Positions 32,474 to 43,540 of a stretch of DNA of 64,000 nucleotides are shown here, one piece after another. The DNA is taken from positions 462,001 to 526,000 of the forward strand of contig JAOSKR010000001.1 of the NCBI GenBank assembly GCA_027493545.1. Reading direction: 5' to 3'. The DNA is from Roseovarius sp. (GTDB taxonomy: Bacteria; Pseudomonadota; Alphaproteobacteria; Rhodobacterales; Rhodobacteraceae). Both the position numbers and the translations under genes were made by a program. The notes beneath the pieces are model-generated. The model was not told the origin of the DNA. It saw only the letters and a program-made list of their open reading frames with translations, and did no database searches. The stretch's first letter is position 1. Each line of letters opens with the position of its first letter.

Positions 32474-33795
32474 ATGAGCGGCACACATGCACAAACCGTG
32501 CGCTTCGTGCGCGATGCCATGCTGCCCGAACAGACGCCGCCCGCCACCGAGGTCGGCGTCATCGGCTGGCTCAGGGAAAACCTGTTTTCCGGCTGGTTCA
32601 ACAGCATCCTCACCATCGTGGCGCTGGGGTTCATCTATCTGGTGCTCAGCATCGTCGTGCCGTGGCTGATCTCGCCCACATGGGACGCGGCGTCGCTGAC
32701 CGAGTGCCGCGGGATCCTGAAGGAGATGGGCCGCGAGGGTCATTTCGGCGGCGCCTGCTGGGGGTGATCCGTGACCGCTGGGTGCAGCTTCTCTTCGGCT
32801 TCTACCCACCCGAGCTGTACTGGCGGCCGATCCTCGCGTTCGGGCTCTTGGTGGTGGTGCTGGCGCCGGTGCTGTTCGGCGACCGCGTGCCGAAGAACCT
32901 GATCTGGTTCAGCGCGCTCTATCCGTTCGTGATGCCCCGGCTGTTGTGGGGCGGATCGGTCTGGACGCCGCTGATGGTGATCGCCGGGCTGGCGGTCGGC
33001 TATCTGGTCTACCGGGTGGTGTCGGCGGCAACGGGGTCGCTGGCGGGACTCATCGCCGGGGGCGCGGCGGCGGTGGTCTGGTGGCTCTTTCTCGTCGGGC
33101 TGTCCTCGGGATGGCTGCACGCGCTCATTCCGGTCGGCCTCGAGGTAGTCGACAGCCGCAACTTCGGCGGCTTCATGCTGTCGCTCACGATCGGGATCGT
33201 CGCCATCGCCATATCGCTGCCGCTGGGCATCCTGCTGGCGCTGGGGCGGCAGTCGGACCTTCTGATCCTCAAGGCGCTCTGCGTGGGCTTCATCGAGTTC
33301 ATCCGCGGCGTGCCGCTGATCACGCTGCTCTTCGTGGCCTCGACCCTGCTCAATATCTTCCTGCCGCCGGGGACCAATTTCGATATCATCCTGCGGGTGA
33401 TCATCATGGCCACGCTCTTTGCCTCGGCCTACATGGCCGAGGTTATCCGCGGCGGGCTGGCGGCGCTGCCGCGGGGCCAGTACGAGGGCGCCGACAGCCT
33501 CGGGCTCGACTACTGGCAGGCGCAGCGGCTGATCATCATGCCGCAGGCGCTGAAAATCTCCATCCCCGGCATCGTCAGCACCTTCATCGGGCTCTTCAAG
33601 GATACCACGCTGGTGTCGATCATCGGACTTCTGGACCCGCTGGGCCTCAGCACTGCGATCCGCGCCGATGCGGCCTGGAACGGCATCGTATGGGAGCTTT
33701 ACGGCTTCGTCGCGCTGCTGTTCTTCATCTGCTGTTTCAGCATGTCGCGCTATTCCATGTATCTGGAGCGCAAGCTCCGGACCGGCCACAGCTAG
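32474..33795 (+). pseudogene. aapM: General L-amino acid ABC transporter permease AapM, split by a -1 indel in the G-run at 32760-32764
   Basis: ...MGREGHFGGACWG* / [29 protein letters not shown]...[26 protein letters not shown]...; restoring one G joins the frames. Confidence 0.9.
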
Positions 33796-33809
33796 AAAGG
33801 ACCGCTGCC

Positions 33810-34601
33810 ATGTCTCAACTGAGGTCAGAGCGCCAGATCGACCGCTCGCAGATGACGGTGTCCGACGAGGTCGCCGTCGAGATCACGGGCATGAACAAGT
33901 GGTTCGGGGCCTTTCACGTCCTGCGCGACATCGACCTGACGGTGAACCGGGGCGAGCGCATCGTCATCGCCGGCCCGTCGGGCTCGGGCAAGTCGACGCT
34001 CATCCGCTGCATCAACGCGCTGGAAGAACACCAGAAGGGCAAGATCGTCGTCGATGGCACCGAACTGACCTCGGACCTCAAGAACATCGACAAGATCCGC
34101 CGCGAGGTCGGAATGGTGTTCCAGCACTTCAACCTCTTTCCGCACCTCACCATCCTGGAAAACTGCACACTGGCGCCGATCTGGGTGCGCAAGATCCCGC
34201 GCCGCGAGGCGGTCGAGACGGCGATGCATTTCCTTGAAAAGGTCAAGATCCCCGAACAGGCCGAAAAGTATCCCGGCCAGCTGTCGGGCGGCCAGCAGCA
34301 GCGGGTGGCGATCGCCCGCAGCCTGTGCATGAAACCGCGGATCATGCTTTTCGACGAGCCCACTTCGGCGCTCGACCCGGAGATGATCAAGGAGGTGCTC
34401 GATACCATGATCGAGCTGGCCGAAGAGGGCATGACCATGCTCTGCGTCACCCACGAGATGGGCTTTGCGCGGCAGGTCGCCAACCGGGTGATCTTCATGG
34501 ACGAGGGCCAGATCATCGAACAGAACGAACCCGAAGAGTTCTTCAACAACCCGCAGAGCGAGCGCACCAAGCTGTTCCTCAGCCAGATCCCGGGGCACTG
34601 A
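33810..34601 (+). CDS. aapP: General L-amino acid ABC transporter ATP-binding protein
   Basis: Walker [16 protein letters not shown], signature [29 protein letters not shown]. Confidence 0.95.
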   Translation: MSQLRSERQIDRSQMTVSDEVAVEITGMNKWFGAFHVLRDIDLTVNRGERIVIAGPSGSGKSTLIRCINALEEHQKGKIVVDGTELTSDLKNIDKIRREVGMVFQHFNLFPHLTILENCTLAPIWVRKIPRREAVETAMHFLEKVKIPEQAEKYPGQLSGGQQQRVAIARSLCMKPRIMLFDEPTSALDPEMIKEVLDTMIELAEEGMTMLCVTHEMGFARQVANRVIFMDEGQIIEQNEPEEFFNNPQSERTKLFLSQIPGH

Positions 34602-34632
34602 GGGGGCGGCCGGGGCCGCGGGCCGTTCTCGA

Positions 34633-35004
34633 TCAGTCCGGCCGCCTTATCCTCTCCAGCATGTGCGTCTTGTGATCCTGCCCGCCGAAGAACACTGCAA
34701 GGACATCCACGGTTCGTGCGGCGTCATCGACCGTGAAATAGAGTATGGCGCGGTTCTTTGTGATCCACAGCAGGTGTTCCAGGATTTCCGGCCACAGCGT
34801 GCCTTGGTGGGGCACCTTGCCAAGCCCGTCGATGCTGCGCTCGACATCGCCAACACGGGCGACAGCGCGTTCGAACGCTTCGCGCATGGGCTCGCCGAGG
34901 TCCAGATAGCTTTGCAGCAGATGATCGAAAAGGCGGTCGAGGTCGTCGCGGCAGGCAACCGAGCGACGGACCCTATAGGCCTTGCCTGGCGCGCTTTTTT
35001 TCAA
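34633..35004 (-). CDS. parE: RelE/ParE-family toxin
   Basis: RVRRSVACRDDLDRLFDHLLQSYLDLGE...SIDGLGKVPHQGTLWPEILEHLLWITKNRAILYFTVDDAARTVDVLAVFFGGQDH; follows an overlapping ParD-like antitoxin. Confidence 0.85.
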   Translation of the reverse strand: MKKSAPGKAYRVRRSVACRDDLDRLFDHLLQSYLDLGEPMREAFERAVARVGDVERSIDGLGKVPHQGTLWPEILEHLLWITKNRAILYFTVDDAARTVDVLAVFFGGQDHKTHMLERIRRPD

Positions 35005-35242
35005 TCATCTCTCGTGTCGCGGCTCCAGCGGTTTCCGCATTCTCGAAAGCCCCGTCGCGCCGTTTCTCGAAAAATGCCCTCAGCGCGGCAAGCTCGGCTT
35101 CTTCCCGCTCGGTTTGCCGGCGCAAGAGATCGAGTCCGCGCTGAACGACGGCGCTCGCGCTCGCAAAGCGGCCCTGCTCGACAAGCGAACGCACGAAGGC
35201 ATCCTGCTGTTCGGACATCGAAACCGAGGCCTTGACGGACAT
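34973..35242 (-). CDS. parD: ParD/CopG-family antitoxin
   Basis: MSVKASVSMSEQQDAFVRSLVEQGRFASASAVVQRGLDLLRRQTEREEAELAALRAFFEKR. Confidence 0.87.
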   Translation of the reverse strand: MSVKASVSMSEQQDAFVRSLVEQGRFASASAVVQRGLDLLRRQTEREEAELAALRAFFEKRRDGAFENAETAGAATREMIEKKRARQGL

Positions 35243-35258
35243 GATCCATTCCTCCGCG

Positions 35259-35280
35259 ATATTGCTACCCAGTAGCATAT
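35259..35280. promoter_or_regulatory. Candidate ParDE autoregulatory operator palindrome
   Basis: atatTGCTAC-cca-GTAGCAtat: perfect 6-bp arms, 17 bp upstream of the parD start. Confidence 0.6.
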
Positions 35281-35363
35281 GGAATGACGGGTCAAAAGGA
35301 AAGACGTTGGACGTTCCTGACTTCGGGAAGCTGCCTTCCGGCGCGGGTCCGGTCCCGGCACCC

Positions 35364-35855
35364 TCACCCCGTCAACTCGCGCGGGATGATGAAATCCAGT
35401 GCCCTTGCGGTACCGGTGCCGAGATCGGCCCACTTCGCGACATCGACTTCGGCAATCAGCGTGGCGCCGGTGGGATAGTCGAAAAACCGCGGATGCGGCG
35501 GCGGCTCGGCAACCAGCGCCCGGGCCAGCCAGCCGATGCCGGGGTTGTGCCCGATCATCAGCACGCACGCGCCCCGCGCCTGCCGCAGCGTGTGCAGCAT
35601 TGCGTCGGGGTCGGCGAGGTAAAGCTCGGCCAGGAACCGAACATCGCAGGCGAGGCCCAGCCGGGAAAAGGTCTCGCGCGTGCGCGCGGCGTCGGAGACG
35701 AGCGCGACATCGGGCAGACGGCCGCGGGCGCGCAGCCAGTCGCCCAGCATGCGCGCCGAGGACCGGCCGCGGCCACTCAGCGCCCGCGCATGGTCGTCCA
35801 GCCCCACGGCGCCGGTGGCCGCCTTGGCGTGGCGCATCAGGATCAGCCGCTTCAC
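35364..35855 (-). CDS. SixA-like histidine phosphatase (GTG start)
   Basis: VKRLILMRHAKAATGAVGLDDHARALSGRGRSSARMLGDWL...LVSDAARTRETF...LMIGHNPG. Confidence 0.88.
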   Translation of the reverse strand: MKRLILMRHAKAATGAVGLDDHARALSGRGRSSARMLGDWLRARGRLPDVALVSDAARTRETFSRLGLACDVRFLAELYLADPDAMLHTLRQARGACVLMIGHNPGIGWLARALVAEPPPHPRFFDYPTGATLIAEVDVAKWADLGTGTARALDFIIPRELTG

Positions 35856-36485
35856 CGGAAGGCCCGCATGTGAAAGGCCGACTGCGCCTCGCGTCGGCCG
35901 TGCTCGCGGCCGACCGGACAGGCCCGGCGCACCGCGCAGCCGCGCGCCATGCAATCGTTGCCGGGGCGGTCGAGATCGGCCTTGCACCCGGCCACGTCAT
36001 AGGTTGCGCCGGCGAAGGCATCGACCGGGCAGGCGGAGAGGCACGGCTTGTCACGGCAGCTTGCGCAGGGATTGGGTGGCGGTGGCGGCGCCTCGATGCG
36101 TTCCGTCAGCCCCAGCGCCCCGCGATAGGAGAGCCAGAGCCCGGCCTCGTCATGCACCAGCAGGCCCACCGGCGAGGGATGCGCCCGCCCGCTCGCCCGC
36201 GCCCAGCGGGTGAAGGGGCTGCCAGGGCGGGCCGCCGAACGGAAAGAAGGCCCGCGCCCCCAGCCCGGCGGCCAGTTCGCCCACCACCCGCGCCGACCAG
36301 CGGTCGAGCGGGTCGGGCTGCCCGTCGCGATATTCCGGCGCGGCGGTGAACACGTCCCAGAAACCGGGCTCTCGCGGGCCGAGCAGTACCAGAGATGCCA
36401 CCCCCTCGGGCAGATCGTCCTGCACGACGCCCATCACCGCGAGCTGCCGCGCGGCGGCGGCGCGGCGGATCGCCGCCAGCGTCAT
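35852..36485 (-). pseudogene. 4Fe-4S ferredoxin-type protein, split by an extra base in the G/C-run at 36215-36218
   Basis: [46 protein letters not shown]...GGPPWQP / ...LLVHDEAGLWLSYRGALGLTERIE...NPCASCRDKPCLSACPVDAF. Confidence 0.82.
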
Positions 36486-37345
36486 CCCGCCCGGATCAGC
36501 GAGCCGGCACCGTGCTCGGTAAAGAGTTCCAGCAGCACCGCGTTGGGCGCGCGCCCGTCGATGATCACCACCGCGCGCACCCCGCCTTCGAGCGCCGCCA
36601 GCGCGGTTTCGGTCTTGGGGATCATGCCGCCGGCGATCACGCCGTCGCGGATCAGGGTATTGATCGCGGTCGAGGAAAGCTCGGTCAGCAGCCGGCCCTC
36701 GGCGTCCTTCACGCCCTCGACATCGGTCAGCAGCAACAGCCGGTCGGCCTTCAGCGCGGCGGCCACCGCCCCGGCGGCGGTATCACCGTTGACGTTGTAG
36801 GTCCCGCCGTCGCGCCCCGCACCGAGGGGCGCGATCACCGGGATCGCGGCGGCGGCGAAGAGCGTGCGCAGGATGGACGGATCGACCTGCGACGGCTCGC
36901 CCACCAGCCCCAGCGCCGGATCGGCCGGATCGCAGATGATGAGGTTGGCGTCCTTGCCAGAGAGCCCCACCGCGCGCCCGCCCTGGCGGTTGATCGCCTG
37001 CACGATGCGCTTGTTGACGCGGCCCGAGAGCACCATCTCGACCACTTCCATCGTGGCCGCGTCGGTCACCCGCTTGCCGCCCACGAAATCGGACTTGATC
37101 TGCAGCCGTTCGAGCATCTCGTTGATCATCGGCCCGCCGCCGTGGACGATCACCGGGTTCACCCCCACCTGGCGCATCAGCACCACGTCGCGGGCAAAGC
37201 TCTCCATGCCGGCATCGCTGCCCATCGCGTGGCCGCCGAGCTTGATCACCACGATGGCGCCGTCGTAGCGCTGCAGATAGGGCAGCGCCTCGCTCAGCGT
37301 CCGGGCGGTGGCGATCCAGTCGCGGTTCATCTCTCTCGTCTTCAT
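36482..37345 (-). CDS. argB: Acetylglutamate kinase
   Basis: [15 protein letters not shown]...[16 protein letters not shown]...[28 protein letters not shown]. Confidence 0.96.
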   Translation of the reverse strand: MKTREMNRDWIATARTLSEALPYLQRYDGAIVVIKLGGHAMGSDAGMESFARDVVLMRQVGVNPVIVHGGGPMINEMLERLQIKSDFVGGKRVTDAATMEVVEMVLSGRVNKRIVQAINRQGGRAVGLSGKDANLIICDPADPALGLVGEPSQVDPSILRTLFAAAAIPVIAPLGAGRDGGTYNVNGDTAAGAVAAALKADRLLLLTDVEGVKDAEGRLLTELSSTAINTLIRDGVIAGGMIPKTETALAALEGGVRAVVIIDGRAPNAVLLELFTEHGAGSLIRAG

Positions 37346-37393
37346 GTCTGGTCCTTCGCTGGGGAACGCTTATCCCCGCTTCTGGCGGTTGCA

Positions 37394-37900
37394 TCAAGGG
37401 TCAACACGGTCGCGCTCTACCGGGCGCAGATGCGGACGAAAGGCCTCGAGCACCCGTTCGTACAGTTCGCGCTTGAACGGAACGATGGCGGCGATCAGTT
37501 CTTCGGGCGGCAGCCAGCGCCATTCCGAGAACTCGGCGTGCCCGGCGGTGATGTCGATGTCCTCGTCCCGGCCCAGCAGCCGCGCCAGGAACCATTTCTG
37601 CTCCTGCCCGCGAAAGCGCCCGTTCCAGACCGTCGGCGCGATCTCGTCGGGCAGGTCATAGGCGATCCAGCCATCGGTTTCGGCCTCGATCCGGACCAGA
37701 TCGGCGGGGACGCCGGTTTCCTCGCAAAGCTCGCGCAGCGCCGCGTCGCGCGGCGTCTCGCCGTTGTCGATGCCGCCCTGCGGCATCTGCCAGGCGGGCA
37801 TCTCGGTGTCGATGCGCTGGCCGACAAAGACCTCACCCGCGGCATTGGCCAGCATCACCCCGACGCCCCGGCGATAGGGCAGTGTGCTGTTGCCGCTCAT
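37394..37900 (-). CDS. rppH: RNA pyrophosphohydrolase (Nudix)
   Basis: [58 protein letters not shown]: Nudix box. Confidence 0.95.
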   Translation of the reverse strand: MSGNSTLPYRRGVGVMLANAAGEVFVGQRIDTEMPAWQMPQGGIDNGETPRDAALRELCEETGVPADLVRIEAETDGWIAYDLPDEIAPTVWNGRFRGQEQKWFLARLLGRDEDIDITAGHAEFSEWRWLPPEELIAAIVPFKRELYERVLEAFRPHLRPVERDRVDP

Positions 37901-37919
37901 GCCGCCAGCCCCCGGCCTT

Positions 37920-39908
37920 TCAGCAGCGCCCCGACCCCGGCAGCCGGCCGCGGAATGCCTGCCAGAGCGTGTCGGCCTCGGCCGTGCCGCCCTTTGAGAG
38001 GATATGCGCCTCCAGTGCCTGCGCCATGCCCGGATCGAAAGGGCCGCCCGCCTCGCCAAAGGCGGCGAAGGCGTCGGCATCCATGACCTCGGACCACATG
38101 TAGCTGTAATAGCCGCTGGAATAGCCGTCACCGGCAAAGACATGGGCGAAATGCGGCGTGGCGTGGCGCATGGTGATGGCGTGCGGCATGCCGATCTCGG
38201 CCAGCACCTCGGCTTGCCGCGCCATCGGATCCGCGGGCGCCGGGCCGTCGTGGAAATCCAGATCCACCAGCGCCGAGGCGACGTATTCGACGGTCTCGAA
38301 ACCGGCGTCGAAATTGGCCGCTTTCAGCACCTTTTGCAACATCGCCCCGGGCATCGGCCGGCCGGTTTCGGCATGGGTGGCAAAGCGTTCCAGCACCTCG
38401 GGCACCTCGAGCCAGTGCTCGAAAAGCTGGCTTGGAAGTTCGACGAAATCGCGCGCCACGTTGGTGCCCGAGAGCGATTCATAGGTCACGTCCGACAGCA
38501 TCTGATGTAGTGCGTGGCCGAACTCGTGAAAGAGCGTGCGCGCCTCGTCGTAGCTCAGAAGCGCCGGATCGCCCCGGTTGAAGTTGCACACGTTCACCAC
38601 CACCGGCCGCACCGCCTCGGGCGCCTTCGCCTGCCCCCTCAGCGTGGTGCACCAGGCACCCGAGCGCTTGGAGGCCCGGGCGAACCAGTCGCCGATGAAG
38701 ACCGCCATGTGCCGGCCCTCGCGGATGACCTCCCAAGCCCGGCAATCGGGATGGTAAAGGGGCATGTCGAGAGCCCGGAACTCCAGCCCGAAGAGGCGGC
38801 GCGCACAGTCGAACGCCGCCTCGATCATGCGGTCGAGCTGCAGATAGGGCTTGAGCGCGGCCTCGTCGAAATCGAACTCGGCCTGGCGGCGTTTCTCGGC
38901 GTAATAGCGCCAGTCCCAAGGCTCGAGCGGGCCGTTGACGCCGTCGGCCTGCATCATCCGCGTCAGTACCTGCGCGTCCTCCTCGGCGCGCGCCTTGGCG
39001 GGCGTCCAGACCGCCATCAGCAGATCGCGCACCGCCTCGGGGGTCTTCGCCATCTCGGGCTCGAGCTTGTAGGCGGCGAAACTCTCGTATCCCAAAAGCT
39101 CTGCCCGTTCCTGGCGCAGCGCCAGAATCTCGGTGGCGACGGCGCGGTTGTCGTGCGCCCCGCCACCCGCGCCGCGCCCGACAAAGGCGGCAAAGGCGCG
39201 CTCGCGCAGGTCGCGGCGCCTTGAGAACTGCAAAAACGGCACGATGAGCGAGCGCGACAGCGTGATCGCGGGGCCGCCCAATCCCCTCTCGCGCCCCGCC
39301 TCCCGCGCGGCCCTGACCAGAACCCGGGCAGCCCCTCGAGGTCGTCCTCGCCAAGCTCCATCTGCCAGCCGGCCTCGTCGGCCAGCAGGTTCTGGGTGAA
39401 TGCGGTGCCAAGTTCCGCGAGCCGCGCCATGATTTCCTTCATTCGCACCTCGGCCGGCCCCGTCAGCGCCGCGCCGGCGCGCAGGAACCGCCGCCGGGTG
39501 AGCATCAAAAGCCGCGCCTCCTCGGGGTGCAGCGCCGAGGTTTTCGCGCTCCTGCCAGAGCGCGTCGATGCGCGCGAAAAGCACCTTGTCGGCGTGGATG
39601 TCCGAACTGAATTCCGCCAGTTTCGGGCTCAACTCGCGCTGCAGGCGCTGGCGCTCGGGGTTGGTGTCCGCGCCCGCGAGCACGAAAAAGACCGACAACA
39701 CACGGTCGAGCGTCCGGCCCGTAGCCTCGAGCGCCGCGACGGTGTTGGCAAAGGTCGCGGGTTCCGGGTTGGCGGAAATCGCCGCGATCTCGGCCCGCGC
39801 CTCGCTCAGCGCGGTCTCGATAGCTGGGGCGAAATCGGCGTCCTCGATGCGCTCAAACGGCGGCAGGGCAAAGCCGCCGGTCCAGGGTTCGAGCAGCGGG
39901 TTGGTCAT
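37920..39908 (-). pseudogene. M3-family oligopeptidase, with two compensating indels (39541-39544 and near 39321)
   Basis: MTNPLLEPWTGGFALPPFERIEDADFAPAIETAL...; LFHEFGHALHQML (HExxH); middle segment LMLTRRRFLRAGAALTGPAEVRMKEIMARLAELGTAFTQNLL in another frame. Confidence 0.9.
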
Positions 39909-40993
39909 GTCGGGTCTCCTTTCATCGCGCCGGGCGGGGCATCTCGCACTCCGCCGCAGACCGGGCAATCGGGCCGGCGGGCGAGTGCGATCTTGCGGGT
40001 CTCGCCGTAAAGCGCATCAAAGATCAGCATCTCGCCCCTGAGCGGCATGCCCGCCCCGGTCACGATCTTGATCGCCTCGGCCGCCATCATCGCCCCCAGC
40101 ACGCCGGGCAGTGGCCCCAGTACTCCGGCCTCGGAACAGGACGGCGCCAGCCCCGGCGCCGGCGGCTCGGGAAAGATGCAGCGATAACAGGGCGTGCCGC
40201 GCGCGGTGTCGAAGACGCTGAGCTGCCCCTCCCATTGCGCCATCGCGCCCGAAATCAGCGGCCGGCCGGTGGCGTGGGCGGCGGCGTTGGCGAGATAACG
40301 GGCCTCGAAATTGTCGGTGCCGTCGAGGACGAGATCATAATCGGCAAAGAGCGCCTCGGCGATCTCGGCCGTCAGCCGCCGCTCGATGGGGTGCACCCGA
40401 ACGGCGGGGTTCTGTGCCACCATCGCATCAGTTGCCGATTGCACCTTGGGCCGCCCGATATCGGCATCGCGGTGGATCACCTGGCGTTGCAGGTTCGAGT
40501 TCTCGACCACGTCGTCGTCGATCACCCCGATGGTGCCGACGCCACCAGCCGCGAGATACATGAGCACCGGCGAGCCGAGCCCGCCGGCCCCGATCACCAT
40601 CACCCGTGCCTGCTTGAGTGCCTTCTGCCCCGGCCCGCCGATCTCGCGCAGGACGATGTGGCGGGCATAACGGTCAAGCTCGGCCTCGCTGAAGAGCCGC
40701 GCGCGCGCCGGTGTCGCGCCGGTCCGCGGACCTGTCCGAAGGGCGCGGCGTTTGAGCATCCGCAATCCCGCGCCATAGGTCAGCACCAGCACCGCAAAGC
40801 CGCCCAGCATCAGCCACAGCGCCGCACTCTGGCCGGTCGCCTCGCGCATCGCGTGGCCGGCGGGCAGCGTCAGATGCAGCGCCACCACGCCCGCCCACAC
40901 CAGCCCGACCATGCCCCAGCGCAGCCCGCGCGGCGCGCCCAACAGCGCGCCCAGGCCCCAAAGGAGCGCCGCCAACCCCAGCACCAGAAGCAT
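39905..40993 (-). CDS. moeB: HesA/MoeB/ThiF-family adenylyltransferase with N-terminal transmembrane segments
   Basis: RYARHIVLREIGGPGQKALKQARVMVIGAGGLGSPVLMYLAAGGVGTIGVIDDDVVENSNLQRQ; preceded by 3 hydrophobic stretches. Confidence 0.9.
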   Translation of the reverse strand: MLLVLGLAALLWGLGALLGAPRGLRWGMVGLVWAGVVALHLTLPAGHAMREATGQSAALWLMLGGFAVLVLTYGAGLRMLKRRALRTGPRTGATPARARLFSEAELDRYARHIVLREIGGPGQKALKQARVMVIGAGGLGSPVLMYLAAGGVGTIGVIDDDVVENSNLQRQVIHRDADIGRPKVQSATDAMVAQNPAVRVHPIERRLTAEIAEALFADYDLVLDGTDNFEARYLANAAAHATGRPLISGAMAQWEGQLSVFDTARGTPCYRCIFPEPPAPGLAPSCSEAGVLGPLPGVLGAMMAAEAIKIVTGAGMPLRGEMLIFDALYGETRKIALARRPDCPVCGGVRDAPPGAMKGDPT

Positions 40994-41448
40994 CAGCCGG
41001 TCCCCGTCGAGCCGAAACCGCCCGCGCCGCGCGCGGTCTCGCCCAGCGCCCCGGCCTCATCGAAGTCGGCCCGCACCACCGGCGCCACCACCATCTGCGC
41101 GATGCGCATGCCGTGTTCGATGCGAAAACCCGCGTCGCCCGCGTTCATCACGATCACGCCCAGAGGGCCGCGATAATCGCTGTCGATGGTGCCGGGGCTG
41201 TTGGGCAGGGTGATCCCGTGTTTCAGTGCCAGCCCCGAGCGAGGCCGGATCTGCACCTCGTATCCGGCGGGGATTTCCAGCCTGAGCCCGGTGGGCACCA
41301 GCATCCGCGCGCCCGGCGCCAGATCGACGCCGCGCCGATCTGGGAAATTCGCGCGCAGATCGGCACCTGCGGCGCCGGCGCTGGCATAGGCCGGCACCCC
41401 CTGGGCGCGGTCGGCGTCCTCGTCCCATGACACGCGGACCTTCACCAT
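40993..41448 (-). CDS. dut: dUTP diphosphatase
   Basis: [56 protein letters not shown]. Confidence 0.96.
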   Translation of the reverse strand: MVKVRVSWDEDADRAQGVPAYASAGAAGADLRANFPDRRGVDLAPGARMLVPTGLRLEIPAGYEVQIRPRSGLALKHGITLPNSPGTIDSDYRGPLGVIVMNAGDAGFRIEHGMRIAQMVVAPVVRADFDEAGALGETARGAGGFGSTGTG

Positions 41449-41460
41449 GCCCGGCTCATT

Positions 41461-41491
41461 CATCTTTCCCCAAATACTCCCGCCAGAGGCG
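41461..41491 (-). repeat. Dispersed intergenic element, copy 4
   Basis: catctttccccaaatactcccgccagaggcg. Confidence 0.7.
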
Positions 41492-41500
41492 GCCCGCCGT

Positions 41501-42696
41501 TCATGCCAGCGCCTCGGCCACGCGCCGGGCAAGCCGCTTGGCCACCTCCGTCTTGGACATTCGCGGCCAGCTCTCGACGCCCTCCGCCGTGATCAGCGTC
41601 ACCGCGTTCTCGGTCCCGCCCATGATGCCGGTGGCGGGGCGTACATCGTTGGCCAGGATCCAGTCGCAGCCCTTGCGCGCCCGCTTGGCGATGGCGTTGG
41701 CGATCACGTCGTCGGTCTCGGCGGCAAAGCCCACGACCAGCGCCGGGCGGTCCTCCTGAGCGCCGAGACCGTGGCCAGGATGTCGGGGTTCTCGGCAAAA
41801 TCGAGCGTGGGAGCCGCGCCGCCGGGAGCCTTCTTGATCTTGGCGTCGGACGTCGTTGTCACTCGCCAGTCGGCCACCGCGGCGGCAAAGATCGCGGCAT
41901 CGGCGGGCAGCGCCGCGCGCACCGCGTCCAGCATCTGGCGCGCGGTCTCGACCGGCACCGCCTCGACCCCCACGGGCGGGGGCACCCGCGCCAACCCGGT
42001 GATGAAAACCACCTGCGCCCCGAGCGCCGCCAGCGCCCGGGCGATGGCGGCACCCTGCGCCCCCGACGAGCGGTTGGCGATATAGCGCACCGGGTCTATG
42101 GGCTCGTGCGTCGGCCCCGAGGTCACGATCACCCGCCGCCCCGCCAGCGGCCCGGCGCCAAACGCCGCCTCGATGGCGGCGACGATCTCCAGCGGTTCGG
42201 CCATCCGACCGGGGCCATGCTCGCCGCAGGCCATGTCGCCGTCGTTCGGCCCCACGGTGCGGATACCGTCGGCGGTTAGCGTGGCGAGGTTGCGGCGTGT
42301 CGCGGGGTGCTGCCACATCCGCACGTTCATCGCCGGCGCCATGAGCACCGGCGTGTCGGTGGCCAGCAGCAGCGTCGCCGCCAGATCGCCCGCGAGCCCC
42401 GCCGCCATCTTCGCCATCAGATCGGCGGTGGCGGGCGCCACCACGATCAGATCGGCGCTGCGGGAAAGCTCGATATGGCCCATCTCGGCCTCGTCGGTCA
42501 GATCGAAAAGATCGGAAAAGACCTTGTGCCCGGCCAGCGCCGAGACCGAGAGCGGCGTGACGAACTCGGCCCCCGCGCGGGTCAGAACCGGGGTGACGGA
42601 GACGCCGCGTTCGCGCAGCCGGCGGATGAGGTCGAGCGCCTTGAAGGCGGCGATGCCGCCGCCGATGATCAGAAGAATGCGTTTTCCCGCCAGCAT
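41501..42696 (-). pseudogene. coaBC: Phosphopantothenoylcysteine decarboxylase/phosphopantothenate-cysteine ligase, frameshifted near 41755
   Basis: MLAGKRILLIIGGGIAAFKALDLIRRLRERG...APAMNVRMWQHPAT...VTSGPTHEPIDPVRYIANRSSG... / DRPALVVGFAAETDDVIANAIAKRARKGCDWILANDV. Confidence 0.93.
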
Positions 42697-42757
42697 CTTC
42701 GCCCCTCGCTTCGCCGCGCCCGACACTAGGGCCGACCGTCGGGCGTGACAAGGCCGC

Positions 42758-43540
42758 TCAGCGGAACGCCTCGCAGGGGTCGTCGCGGTCGGCCGCGGGG
42801 CTTGAGATCACCTCGTCGAAGCCGCCGGGCAAGGGCAGGCCGTCCTCGGTCTGGCCGATGGCGTGAACCCTCAGCCCTGGCGCGGCACGTGCCAGCAGCG
42901 CCGGCGCGCCCCAGTCGCGGCGCGCGTGGCCGTTGCCGGTGATCACCACCACCGGCCCGCCGGTGGCGTCGTGCGCGGCGATCGCCGCACGGGCCAGCAT
43001 CGCGTCGCGCAGCCGCTGCACCCGCACCATGCCGGGCAGCATGGCGTCGGGCAGGGCGTCGCAGTGGGCGCGCATCTGCAGCGCCTCGCGCGCCTTCTGC
43101 TGGTCGGGGGGCAAGGGTGCATCGAGCCCGAAGCGGGCCGCGTCGGCATCGCCGATCAGGGTGGCGAAGCCCTGTTCCAGCGCCTTGCGCGCGGCCTTGC
43201 GGGTGACCCCGGCGCCAAGGATGCGCGCCTGCGGGGCGGCGGCGAAGATGGGGTAATACATCGCGAAATCGGGCCAGCCGGTCTTGTCCCAATCCAGTGC
43301 CGCGCGCAGCGCCGCCTCCGAGGCTCTGGCGGCGGGCGTGGCGGCCGCCGCCTGTTCGGGCGTCAGCATCTCGAAGACCAGCGCGGCGGGTTTGATCGCG
43401 GCCACGCGCGCGGCCTGTTCGGCATGATGGCCGGGGTTGTCGTGAACCTCGCCGATCAGCACCACATCCCGTGCATCCGCGGCCCCGGTGAAACCGGCAA
43501 GGCAGATCAGACAGGCGGTCAGGGTCAGCAGGGCCTTCAT
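42758..43540 (-). CDS. ChaN-family (haem-binding uptake-like) exported protein
   Basis: Signal peptide MKALLTLTACLICLAGFTGAADA; VVLIGEVHDNPGHHAEQAARVAAIKPAALVFEML. Confidence 0.85.
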   Translation of the reverse strand: MKALLTLTACLICLAGFTGAADARDVVLIGEVHDNPGHHAEQAARVAAIKPAALVFEMLTPEQAAAATPAARASEAALRAALDWDKTGWPDFAMYYPIFAAAPQARILGAGVTRKAARKALEQGFATLIGDADAARFGLDAPLPPDQQKAREALQMRAHCDALPDAMLPGMVRVQRLRDAMLARAAIAAHDATGGPVVVITGNGHARRDWGAPALLARAAPGLRVHAIGQTEDGLPLPGGFDEVISSPAADRDDPCEAFR

